DNA of 64,000 nt from Actinoplanes campanulatus. Its GTDB lineage: Bacteria; Actinomycetota; Actinomycetes; Mycobacteriales; Micromonosporaceae. Location of the stretch: assembly GCF_014647795.1 (NCBI RefSeq), contig NZ_BMPW01000005.1, positions 186,001 through 250,000 on the forward strand, read 5' to 3'. Positions 16,426 to 23,752 of this stretch are shown here, piece after piece (position 1 is the first letter of the stretch; each line of letters begins with the position of its first letter). The position numbers and the translations under genes were made by a program. The notes under the pieces were generated by a model, which saw only the letters and a list, made by a program, of their open reading frames with translations, was not told the DNA's origin and made no database searches.

Positions 16426-17769
16426 GTGGAAACGGGGCTGATAATCCTGCAGGGCGTCGTCGTCATCGGCGCGATCCTGCTCGGCGTACGGATGGGCGGC
16501 ATCGGCCTGGGCCTGTGGGGCCTGGTCGGGCTGGCGGTGCTGGTCTTCGCCTTCGGGCTGGCGCCGGGCGAGCCGCCCACCTCGTCGATGCTCATCATTC
16601 TGTCCGTCATCACGGCGGCGTCGACGATGCAGGCGGTCGGCGGCATCGACTATCTGGTCGAGGTCGCCAAGAAGATCCTTAAACGCAAACCCGCGCTGAT
16701 CGCGCTCATCGCGCCGGTCGTCGCGTTCATCTTCACCCTCGGTGCGGGCACCGGCTTCATCTACTACCCGCTGATTCCGGTCATCTTCGCGGTGGCCTAC
16801 TTCAACGGGGTACGACCGGAGCGGCCGCTCGCGGTCGCGGGTACGGCGTCGCAGTTCGCCATCACGGCCAGCCCGGTCAGCGCCTCGATGGCCACCCTGG
16901 TCGGTCTGCTGGATCCGGTCGACTTCGGGATCGGCGACATCCTGGTCGTCGTGCTGCCGGCCAGTGTCGTGGGCCTGCTCGCCGCGTCCTTCGTACAGAT
17001 GCGGGTCGGTAAGGAACTCGCCGACGATCCGGAGTACCAGCGCCGGGTCTCGGCCGGCGAGATCAAGCCGGTGGACACCAGCGTGCTGGAGGCCCGGCAG
17101 CTGCCGAAGGAGGCCAAGCGCAGCACGTTCATCTTCCTGGCCGGTATCGCCGTCATCGTGCTGCTCGGCATGGTCGAGTCGCTGCGCCCGGCCTTCCCGG
17201 ACGACGAGGGCAACCTGGTGCCGATCAGCACCTCGATCGTGATCCAGATCGTGATGGGCGTGACCGCCACGCTGATCGTGCTGTTCTGCAAGGTCAAGAT
17301 CAAGGACGTGGTCACGCAGAGCACGATGACCTCCGGCCTGATCGGCCTGATCGCGCTGTTCGGCATCGCCTGGCTGGCGGACACCTGGATCGCGGCGAAC
17401 GAGACCGCGATCGTGAGCGCCATGGGTGGCCTGGTGGAGGCGGCCCGGTGGACGATCGCCATCGCCATCTTCATCGTGGCGGCACTGACCACGAGCCAGG
17501 CGGCGGCGCTCGCCGCGATCGTACCGATCGGTCTGGCTCTGGACATCCCGCCGCAGTTCCTGGCGGCGTTCTCGGTGGCCGCGATCGGCATCTACTTCTT
17601 CCCGGCCAACGGCTCGCAGGTCACCAGCATCGCCGCCGACGAGACCGGCACCACCGGGATCAGCCGGTTCGCGATCTGGCACTCCTTCTCGTTGCCGATG
17701 TTCATCATGTGGCTCGTCTCGACCGTGGTGGCGCTGCTGACGGCGGCGCTCGTCTACGGCACCAGCTAG
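16426..17769 (+). CDS. Anaerobic C4-dicarboxylate transporter (Dcu family)
   Basis: The 447-residue polytopic membrane protein matches DcuA/DcuB carriers, which exchange fumarate, malate or aspartate for succinate. Diagnostic stretches are GIDYLVEVAKKILKRKP, GAGTGFIYYPLIPVI, RPERPLAVAGTASQFAITASPVSA and the C-terminal YFFPANGSQ. About 11-12 helices are seen. The GTG at 16426 has GGGAGG six bases upstream. It is unusual in an actinomycete and fits the adhE-pflB-pflA operon 33 kb away: together they suggest fumarate-linked fermentative metabolism. The downstream secreted protein starts 11 bases after its stop, so the two probably form an operon. Confidence 0.9.
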   Translation: METGLIILQGVVVIGAILLGVRMGGIGLGLWGLVGLAVLVFAFGLAPGEPPTSSMLIILSVITAASTMQAVGGIDYLVEVAKKILKRKPALIALIAPVVAFIFTLGAGTGFIYYPLIPVIFAVAYFNGVRPERPLAVAGTASQFAITASPVSASMATLVGLLDPVDFGIGDILVVVLPASVVGLLAASFVQMRVGKELADDPEYQRRVSAGEIKPVDTSVLEARQLPKEAKRSTFIFLAGIAVIVLLGMVESLRPAFPDDEGNLVPISTSIVIQIVMGVTATLIVLFCKVKIKDVVTQSTMTSGLIGLIALFGIAWLADTWIAANETAIVSAMGGLVEAARWTIAIAIFIVAALTTSQAAALAAIVPIGLALDIPPQFLAAFSVAAIGIYFFPANGSQVTSIAADETGTTGISRFAIWHSFSLPMFIMWLVSTVVALLTAALVYGTS

Positions 17770-17779
17770 GGAGGCTGCG

Positions 17780-18730
17780 ATGACGAAGCGGTGGATGCGG
17801 TCCGTCCTGGCCGCCGCGGGCGTGCTCGTCCTGGTGCTGACGCCGGTCGCGGTCCGGGCGCGGGAGGCGGCCGGCTACGACGGTTACGTCCGGGACGGCA
17901 GTTGCGCGGAACCCGGCCAGGACCTGCACGTCGACCTGGCCGGCGGCGGCAGCCACGACATCGAGCCCTACCGGGCCGGGCACAACGTCCTCGGCTACTA
18001 CGGGGCGCCGCAGGTGCCCGGATTCGGGATCGGCGCGATCTACACCGGCCAGCGGTTCTCGCTGGTCCTGACCGAGGGCGGGCGGGACGTGGCCTGCGGC
18101 GACCTGCTCCAGCCGGAGGAGGACCGGTTCGGGCGGGCCGGGCTGGCCGTGGCGCAACTGCTGCCGGTCGGTGACGGAGGCGTGCAGGGTGTCGCCGTCC
18201 TGGAACGGACCCGGCTGCAACGCGAACTCGACATCGTCCCGACCCGGGCCCGCATCCTGGTGTCGACCGGCGCCGTCACGCCGCCCGCCCAGCCGGAGAA
18301 CGGCTACAACGCCCACATCAAGGGCGGAACCTGCCAGGCGCCGAGCGGTCCGATCCGGCTCAACCTGCCGGGCGAGGGGACCTTCGACGTCACCCCCTAC
18401 CGGGCCGAGACCGGTCCGGGGCGTAGCGCGACCCTCGCCTACGTCGGCAGTCCGCCGGTGCCCGGGTTCGCTCTGGCCACCGCCTACACCGGCCAGGACT
18501 TCTCGCTGACCATCAGCGACCCGACCGGCGAGACCACCGCCTGCGGGGACATCCTGCGGCCCGACTCGGACGCGTTCGTCGAGGCGGGACGGGCGCTGGT
18601 GCTGCTCACCCCGACCGGTTCGGCCGGCACCCCCGGCTATGCGGTGATCCAGCGGGTCGGCATGCAACGGGAACTGGACGTCACCCCGACCCGGGTGTCG
18701 ATCATCCTGTTCGCGGCGCCTGCCGTTTAG
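17780..18730 (+). CDS. Secreted protein with two homologous domains
   Basis: The 316-residue protein has a Sec signal peptide (RSVLAAAGVLVLVLTPVAVRA). The mature part is a tandem duplication of a domain of about 130 residues: GYDGYVRDGSC ... DIEPYRAG ... PGFGIGAIYTGQRFSL ... ACGDLLQPEED ... LQRELDIVPTR in the first, and GYNAHIKGGTC ... DVTPYRAE ... PGFALATAYTGQDFSL ... ACGDILRPDSD ... MQRELDVTPTR in the second. Each domain holds a pair of cysteines likely to form a disulphide. I do not know the family. It lies 11 bases after the Dcu carrier gene, suggesting co-expression, and ends in a strong terminator. Confidence 0.8.
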   Translation: MTKRWMRSVLAAAGVLVLVLTPVAVRAREAAGYDGYVRDGSCAEPGQDLHVDLAGGGSHDIEPYRAGHNVLGYYGAPQVPGFGIGAIYTGQRFSLVLTEGGRDVACGDLLQPEEDRFGRAGLAVAQLLPVGDGGVQGVAVLERTRLQRELDIVPTRARILVSTGAVTPPAQPENGYNAHIKGGTCQAPSGPIRLNLPGEGTFDVTPYRAETGPGRSATLAYVGSPPVPGFALATAYTGQDFSLTISDPTGETTACGDILRPDSDAFVEAGRALVLLTPTGSAGTPGYAVIQRVGMQRELDVTPTRVSIILFAAPAV

Positions 18731-18737
18731 GACGGCG

Positions 18738-18772
18738 AAACGGCCGGCGGCTCAGCAAGCCGCCGGCCGTTT
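18738..18772. terminator. Bidirectional terminator
   Basis: A perfect 15-bp stem (AAACGGCCGGCGGCT / AGCCGCCGGCCGTTT) with loop CAGCA. It serves the convergent genes ending at 18730 and 18780 and ends in TTT on both sides. Confidence 0.85.
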
Positions 18773-18779
18773 CCCGTGC

Positions 18780-19574
18780 TCAGGTCGAAACGCTACGGCT
18801 GGCCACCCGCTCGGCGAGCAGGCGGCACGGGATCTCCTCCTCGACGATCTTGCCGTCGCGGGCGTACACCTTCAGCGCCTGGGCGCCCGGCTCCGAGGTG
18901 ACCGCCTCCACCAGCTCGCCGCCGGCGGTGAACCGGATGGCGACACGGTTGCCGGAGGCATAGCCCATCTCCAGCGTCCCGTCCAGCAGGGCCGCGTGGA
19001 AGATCGGCCGCCGCTGGTCCTCGGCGTCGTAGTGCGGGCAGTAACTGCCCTTGATCATGCCGAGGCCCTCGTTCAGCAGCTGGAGCGTCGGCCCGTACGA
19101 GTCGGTGGTCCCGCCCTCGAACCAGCACAGCCCGCCGGCGCTGCCACCGGTCAGCACCGCCCCGCCGGCCAGCGCCCGATGCAGCAGCGCGTCCACGCCC
19201 TGCCGCCGCCACACGTCCAGCATGTTGGCGGTGTTGCCGCCGCCCACATGGATCACGTCGGCGCCGAGCACGATGTCGGACAGGTCGTCGAAGTCACGGT
19301 GGAACAACCGCAGATGCCGCGGCCGGCACCGGCCGGAGTGGAACGCCTCGTAGAACGACACGATGTAGCTCGCGTCGTCCCCGGTCGCGGTCGGCAGGAA
19401 CAGCACCACCGGATCGTCCTTGCCGGTGAGCTCCAGCACGTAGTCGTGCAGCGGGTCGTCGCGGCGGTCCATCACCGCACGTCCGGCGCCCATCGGGACG
19501 ATGTGACCTGGCTTAACGACATCCCCGCGGATGAAATCCGGGGAATTTCCCAGCTCAGACTGCATCTGATTCAC
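18780..19574 (-). CDS. Peptidase E-like (S51 family) protein, 5' end altered by an IS
   Basis: A class I glutamine-amidotransferase-fold protein of the S51 group (alpha-aspartyl dipeptidase/cyanophycinase relatives). The conserved parts are VVLFLPTATGDD, HVGGGNTANML, the nucleophile elbow TGGSAGGLCWFEGGTTDSYGP (Ser catalytic) and GMIKGSYCPHYDAE. Family homology begins at about residue 24 (HIVPMGAG). The first 20 or so residues are encoded by the right end of the adjacent tnpB element, including its RE hairpin, so the native start codon appears lost and a GTG inside tnpB's 3' end (19574) or the ATG at 19493 would have to serve. The gene may be poorly expressed or fused to IS-derived residues. 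Confidence 0.8.
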   Translation of the reverse strand: MNQMQSELGNSPDFIRGDVVKPGHIVPMGAGRAVMDRRDDPLHDYVLELTGKDDPVVLFLPTATGDDASYIVSFYEAFHSGRCRPRHLRLFHRDFDDLSDIVLGADVIHVGGGNTANMLDVWRRQGVDALLHRALAGGAVLTGGSAGGLCWFEGGTTDSYGPTLQLLNEGLGMIKGSYCPHYDAEDQRRPIFHAALLDGTLEMGYASGNRVAIRFTAGGELVEAVTSEPGAQALKVYARDGKIVEEEIPCRLLAERVASRSVST

Positions 19575-19700
19575 CGCCTCGGAGGGAGGCGATCTGATGT
19601 CTTACGTCGTCGGCACTGGCACGGTCGCGTTCGGCCGTGGCGAGGATCGTCCTCGCGGCGTTGAGGTCGCGGTCTGCGGTGTAGCCGCAGGCCGTGCACT
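19512..19700 (-). ncRNA. Predicted omega (reRNA) guide RNA of TnpB
   Basis: In TnpB systems the guide RNA overlaps the 3' end of tnpB and stops at the right end of the element, with the guide taken from flanking DNA. By that rule it would cover roughly 19700 down to the RE boundary, and the guide would read into the first codons of the S51 peptidase gene. The RE hairpin at 19523-19543 is the visible structure. Extent and expression are inference. Confidence 0.35.
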
Positions 19701-20721
19701 CGAAGATGCGGACACCGAGTCCGAGGCGGAGATTGGTTCTCTCGCCGCACCCGGAGCAGGTCATCGTGGTGTAGGCGGGCGGTACCAGCACCAACTTTCG
19801 GCCCGCCCGCTTGCCACGCTCGATCAGTTCGGTCTTGCAGGCGCCGATCGCGGCGTCGGCGGCCTTACGGGCCATCGTCGTGTGGGCGAGGAACTTCGGT
19901 TTGAAGTCCTCGACGGCGATCAGGTGGTGATGGTCGACGACGGTTTTGGCCCAGACGCGGGCGTCGTGGGTGTTCTGCCGGGCCGCCTTCTTGGCGATCC
20001 GGGCGGCCTGCCGCTTCGCCATCTGGTAGCCGTTCGACGGGGTGTGGCCTTTCGGTCGGCGGCGGCGTGCCATCGTGCGCTGCGCTCTGGCCAGTTCGGC
20101 TGCGCATCGTTTGCGGTGGCCGAGGTGGGGCAGGTCGAAGGCCGGGTTCGTGGTGGTGGCGGTGGTGGTCACACCCCAGTCGACGCCGATGCCGGGCAGG
20201 TCCGGGTCCGCGACGGCGGCCGGGTCGCGCTGGACGACGAAAGACGCATACCAGTGGCCGAGGTTGTCCTGGTAGACCCGCACGGAGGTGGGATCTGAGG
20301 GCAGCTCACGGGACCAGACGACCGGGATGGTCACACCCTTGGCAAGCCGCAGCCGGCCGTCGACCAGTGCAAAGCCGTTGCGGGTGTACTCCAGGGTCGG
20401 CAGCACGTTCTTCTTGTGCTTGACCTTCGGCCGGCCCCGGCCCTTGACTTCGAACGAGGTGTTCAACGCCGAGCCGTAGGTGCGCAGGGTCTGCTGCTGG
20501 GCGTTCTGCGAACCCGCACGCAGCCAGCCGAGCCGGGCACGGGCCTCGGTCAACAGCTTCGACAGCTTGCCGAACGACGGCTTACGACCGGGCCTCTGCT
20601 GATGGACGGCTTCGTTCCACAGCCACCGGCAGCGGGCCCACTCAGCGAGCAGTGCGGCCCGCGCCTGACGGCCGGGCCGCAGGCGATAGGTGTAACGCAC
20701 CGTCTCGAACACTCCAGCCAC
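19555..20721 (-). CDS. tnpB: RNA-guided nuclease/transposon protein TnpB
   Basis: The 388-residue protein has all parts of an active TnpB: an N-terminal helical domain (YTYRLRPGRQARAALLAEWARCRWLWN), RuvC-I Asp in GIGVDWGVTTTAT, RuvC-II Glu in LIAVEDFKPKFL, a CxxC...CxxC zinc ribbon (CSGCGERTN, CTACGYTA) and RuvC-III Asp in DRDLNAARTIL. The start is the GTG at 20721, which gives the normal family N-terminus; a frame to 21087 is the non-coding left end. Its stop overlaps the GTG of the S51 frame by 20 bases. Known TnpBs cut DNA next to the TAM under omega RNA guidance and favour retention of the element. Confidence 0.93.
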   Translation of the reverse strand: MAGVFETVRYTYRLRPGRQARAALLAEWARCRWLWNEAVHQQRPGRKPSFGKLSKLLTEARARLGWLRAGSQNAQQQTLRTYGSALNTSFEVKGRGRPKVKHKKNVLPTLEYTRNGFALVDGRLRLAKGVTIPVVWSRELPSDPTSVRVYQDNLGHWYASFVVQRDPAAVADPDLPGIGVDWGVTTTATTTNPAFDLPHLGHRKRCAAELARAQRTMARRRRPKGHTPSNGYQMAKRQAARIAKKAARQNTHDARVWAKTVVDHHHLIAVEDFKPKFLAHTTMARKAADAAIGACKTELIERGKRAGRKLVLVPPAYTTMTCSGCGERTNLRLGLGVRIFECTACGYTADRDLNAARTILATAERDRASADDVRHQIASLRGGESDAV

Positions 20722-20855
20722 AATACAGGCGACATCTTGCTCCCCGCCAACCTTGCGAGATTCGATCTGACGGCAACGCCCCGTACCCATCGGCGGCACA
20801 ACCCAGGAGAATCGTAAAGAGGTATATCGAGGACCAGCGCAACGTCTGACCAGAC

Positions 20856-20882
20856 GCCCATCCGCCCTGGCAGCGGATGGGC
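20856..20882. other. Ten-base-pair hairpin in the left end of the tnpB element
   Basis: GCCCATCCGC and GCGGATGGGC form a perfect stem with a seven-base loop. A second short one (CCCC ... GGGG, about 20919-20937) lies closer to the outer edge. They may be the left-end structure of the IS or terminate transcription from the peptidase gene upstream. Confidence 0.5.
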
Positions 20883-20969
20883 TATCCCTGACCTGCCCCG
20901 CAGGAAATCCGATTCCTCCCCACGTCAGAGGCCGGGGCTTTCCACGGAAGGTATTCAATAGAGGCTCCC

Positions 20970-22073
20970 TCACTGTTGCTGGGTGGCGATGGTCAACAGG
21001 ATCGCGCACGCCGCCACCATGTCGTCGATCGCGATGTGCTCGCTGGTCGCGTGTTCGTCGACCATGCCGGTGGCCAGGCCGACGCACGGGATCCCGCGGG
21101 CGTTGAGGAAGTTGCCGTCGGTGCCGCCGCCGGACTTGCGGTCGATCACCTCGAGGCCGTGCGCCCGGATGGCGCGGGCCGCGTCCCGGTACGGCTTCGC
21201 GACCGGGTCGATGTGGTAGGTGTGGTAGATCTCCTCGGCCACGAACTCGTAGGTCGCCCCGTGCCGGTGTGCCGCCGCATCCACGGCGGCCCGCATGGCG
21301 GCCAGCTGCTTGTCGAGTTTCCCCTGGTCGTGACTGCGGGCCTGACCGGTGAGGACCGCGGTGGCCGGAACCACGTTGCGGGCCTCCCCGCCGGCCAGGA
21401 TGCCGATGCCGGCGACCGTCTCCTCGTCGATGCGGCCCAGCGGCATCGCGGCGATCGCCTCGGCCGCCACCCGCAGCGCGTCGACGCCCTTCTCCGGCTC
21501 CACACCGGCGTGGGCCTTGCGCCCGTGCACGGTGATGTCGACGTCCATCGCGGTGGGCGCCCAGTAGGTGATGGAGCCGATCGCGCCGGCGGTGTCGAAC
21601 ACATACCCGTGGGTGGACCGCAATCGCGCCACGTCCAGCTGACGTGACCCCACCAGGCCGGCCTCCTCGGCCACCGACACGACGAACTCGATCGTCGGAT
21701 GCGGCAGCTCCGGATGCTCACCCAGCAGCGTCAGCAGTTCCAGACAGGACGCGATGCCGGCCTTGTCGTCGGCGCCGAGGATCGTGGAGCCGTCGGTCCG
21801 GATCACCCCGTCGTCGCCGACGATCGGCCGGATGCCGACGTCGGTGCCGACGGTGTCCATGTGCGTGGAGATCAGGAAGCCCTCCCCCGGCCCACCGGCC
21901 AGGGTGGCGATCAGGTTGCCCGCCCCGTCCCGGCGGACGTCGGCGCCCAGCTCCGTGAAGCGGCGCTCCAGCTCCTCCCCGATCCGCTGCTCCTGCCCGG
22001 TCGGGCTGTCGATCGCGACCAGGTCGAGGAACGTCCGAACGAGACGATCCCGGTCCACCGTCACCGTTGCCAT
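20970..22073 (-). CDS. M20 family metallopeptidase (PepT-like)
   Basis: The 367-residue protein is a two-zinc aminopeptidase of the M20 clan, closest in pattern to the tripeptidase T-like group. The zinc site is complete: ISTHMDTVG (His), ILGADDKAGIAS (Asp), VAEEAGLVGS (Glu-Glu), VFDTAG (Asp) and TSEHIAIDD (His). A lid/dimerisation domain sits in the middle (HGRKAHAGVEPEKGVDA). It starts at an ATG preceded by GGAAAGGA. It has no signal peptide, so it probably completes cytoplasmic peptide breakdown. It is divergent from the glutaminase gene and is followed by the tnpB element. Confidence 0.93.
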   Translation of the reverse strand: MATVTVDRDRLVRTFLDLVAIDSPTGQEQRIGEELERRFTELGADVRRDGAGNLIATLAGGPGEGFLISTHMDTVGTDVGIRPIVGDDGVIRTDGSTILGADDKAGIASCLELLTLLGEHPELPHPTIEFVVSVAEEAGLVGSRQLDVARLRSTHGYVFDTAGAIGSITYWAPTAMDVDITVHGRKAHAGVEPEKGVDALRVAAEAIAAMPLGRIDEETVAGIGILAGGEARNVVPATAVLTGQARSHDQGKLDKQLAAMRAAVDAAAHRHGATYEFVAEEIYHTYHIDPVAKPYRDAARAIRAHGLEVIDRKSGGGTDGNFLNARGIPCVGLATGMVDEHATSEHIAIDDMVAACAILLTIATQQQ

Positions 22074-22210
22074 GTCGATCCTTTCCTCGGCGTACGGTCA
22101 TGGTCGCGGCCGTCGCGTGCCCGTCGCCTCACCCGTCCGGGATGAAGGACGCCACGCGGGGCGCGGTTAGCGTGACATCCGCCCATCGGCGTCACGTTAC
22201 GGAGTCGAAC

Positions 22211-23179
22211 ATGGCATCGGATGAGTACGTCTCGACCGGCGAACTTCCTTCCCCCGACCAGGTACGGCGGTCACTGGACGAGGCGTACGAGCAGCTCCGC
22301 ACGGTAACCTCCGGCACGCCGTCCAACGTCTATCCGGCGCTGTCGCGCGTACCTCCGGATCTGTTCGGGATCTGCGCGGCCGGAACCCGCGGCGGCCTGC
22401 ACACCGTCGGCGACGCCGACCACGGCTTCACCATCATGAGCGTCGCGAAACCGTTCACGTTCGCCCTGGTCAGCGAGGCCCTCGGTGCGGAGACGATCCG
22501 GCAGCGGCTGGGCGTCAACGCCACCGGGCTGCCGTTCAACTCACTCACCGCGGTCGAACGCGGGCCGGACGGCCGGACCAATCCGATGGTCAACCCGGGC
22601 GCGATCGCCACCGCCAGCCTGATTCCCGCCGCCGACAAATGGGGGTTCCTCCAGGCGGGCCTGTCCCGCTTCGCGGGCCGCGAGCTTCCGTTGGACCCCG
22701 AGGTGTACGCCTCCGCGTCCGCCACCAACCACCGCAACCGGGCGCTCGCCGACCTGCTGGAGACGTACCGCCTGCTCGGCTGCGATCCGGTCGAGGCCGT
22801 CGACCTCTACACCCGGCAGAGCTGCCTGCGGATCACCGCCGTCGATCTGGCGCTGATGGGCGCCACCCTGGCCAACGGCGGCGTCAACCCGCGCACCCGC
22901 GAACGCGTGGTGGACAGCGCGGTCTGCCACTTCACCCTGGCGGTGATGGCCACGGCGGGCCTCTACGAGACGTCCGGCGACTGGCTGTACGACGTCGGCG
23001 TACCGGGAAAGAGCGGCATCGGCGGCGGCATCATCGTCGTCTCCCCCGGCAAGGGCTCCCTGGCCACCTTCGCCCCACCCCTGGACGGCTTCGGCAACAG
23101 CGTCCGCGGCCAGCTCGCCGCCCGATTCCTCTCCCGCCGCCTCGGCCTGACCCTCTTCGCCTCCGAGCCCGCCAGCTAG
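22211..23179 (+). CDS. glsA: Glutaminase
   Basis: This serine-dependent glutaminase hydrolyses L-glutamine to glutamate and ammonia. The 322-residue protein has the beta-lactamase-like catalytic motif IMSVAKPF (SxxK), the binding stretches NPMVNPGAIA and SASATNHRNRALA, YTRQSCLRI and the loop GVPGKSGIGGGI, all standard for the glsA family. The ATG at 22211 is chosen because it gives the usual N-terminus and has GGAG seven bases before it; the open frame begins earlier at 22067. It faces away from the M20 peptidase. Confidence 0.95.
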   Translation: MASDEYVSTGELPSPDQVRRSLDEAYEQLRTVTSGTPSNVYPALSRVPPDLFGICAAGTRGGLHTVGDADHGFTIMSVAKPFTFALVSEALGAETIRQRLGVNATGLPFNSLTAVERGPDGRTNPMVNPGAIATASLIPAADKWGFLQAGLSRFAGRELPLDPEVYASASATNHRNRALADLLETYRLLGCDPVEAVDLYTRQSCLRITAVDLALMGATLANGGVNPRTRERVVDSAVCHFTLAVMATAGLYETSGDWLYDVGVPGKSGIGGGIIVVSPGKGSLATFAPPLDGFGNSVRGQLAARFLSRRLGLTLFASEPAS

Positions 23180-23289
23180 ACATCGTTTATGATCGATACA
23201 CTTCCCGGCACGCACAACGCCAACGGTCTCCGCAGAGCCGGAGCTGATAGCGTCCGCGACGCCCTGACGTCCACCATGGATTCGGCTCA

Positions 23290-23480
23290 TGCTTAGGTCG
23301 GTGACCAGCAGATCTCGCCGACGGCGGTAGGCCTGGCGCATGCGGCACAGATGCCGGTCGTAGCCGCCGGAGGCGAGGAAGTCGGCAAGCGTCAACTGGT
23401 CGCCGACGCCGGACCAGAACTCGCGCCCGCCCTTCCCCGCGAGCAGGTCGTCGATGAGGTGGCCCGGCAGCACCCCGCGC
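23290..23480 (-). pseudogene. Remnant of a MocR-type (GntR/PLP) regulator
   Basis: The minus strand encodes about 60 residues that match the aminotransferase-like domain of MocR regulators: VLPGHLIDDLLAGKGG, then DQLTLADFLASGGYDRHL and CRMRQAYRRRRDLLV. The rest of the protein, including the DNA-binding domain, is missing on both sides. It is a gene fragment left between the glutaminase gene and the tandem hairpin repeats. Confidence 0.7.
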
Positions 23481-23502
23481 CCCGCGCCCCGCCCCGCGCG
23501 AT

Positions 23503-23752
23503 CTTGAACGTTTTGCCACCGTCCGCGGTGGCCAGAGGTCCAAGATCTGAGCGGGCCAGACCACAAGAACGACCACAACGCCCACCACACCCCACCCAGC
23601 AGCAACCTTGGACGTTCCACCACCGCCCACGGTGGTCAGACGTCCAAGATCTGAGTGGTTTGGACCGCGAGAGCGGCCACGATGCCCGCCACGCCCCACC
23701 CGGCGGCAACCTTGGACGTTATGCCGCCCCACGCGGTGGTCAGACGTCCAAG
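23503..23752. repeat. Three 104-bp tandem repeats, each with a compound palindrome
   Basis: Hairpins start at 23503, 23607 and 23711, exactly 104 bases apart. Unit 2 shows the plan best: CTTGGACGT, then CCACCG-CCCA-CGGTGG, then ACGTCCAAG, nested to a 42-base structure. Unit 1 is degenerate (CTTGAACGT/AGGTCCAAG) and unit 3 has a shifted inner stem (CCGC/GCGG). The spacers between hairpins are also similar. Unit 3 overlaps the last codons and stop of the MFS gene (stop 23740). Confidence 0.9.

Larger units (their letters stand above)
19512..20958 (-). mobile_element. IS200/IS605-type element carrying only tnpB
   Basis: The element consists of an intact tnpB, a right end with an imperfect hairpin (19523-19543, CCCC-GC-GGAT-GAA-ATCC-GGGG) just after the tnpB stop, and a structured left end. 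The left flank carries TTGAAT on the minus strand (20953-20958), a plausible TAM-like target. No tnpA transposase is present, so it would move only with help in trans. The exact ends are estimated: right about 19512-19517 (GTTAAG), left about 20958. It sits between a peptidase gene end (20970) and the start of the S51 gene. Confidence 0.75.

Noticed and set aside
15386-18730. Possible prophage around the M15-like protein
   Set aside because: No integrase, terminase, portal, capsid or tail gene and no attachment-site repeats are nearby.
20722-21087. N-terminal extension of tnpB to 21087
   Set aside because: The extra 122 residues cover the left end hairpins and the end of the M20 gene and have no TnpB homology; the GTG at 20721 gives the normal start.
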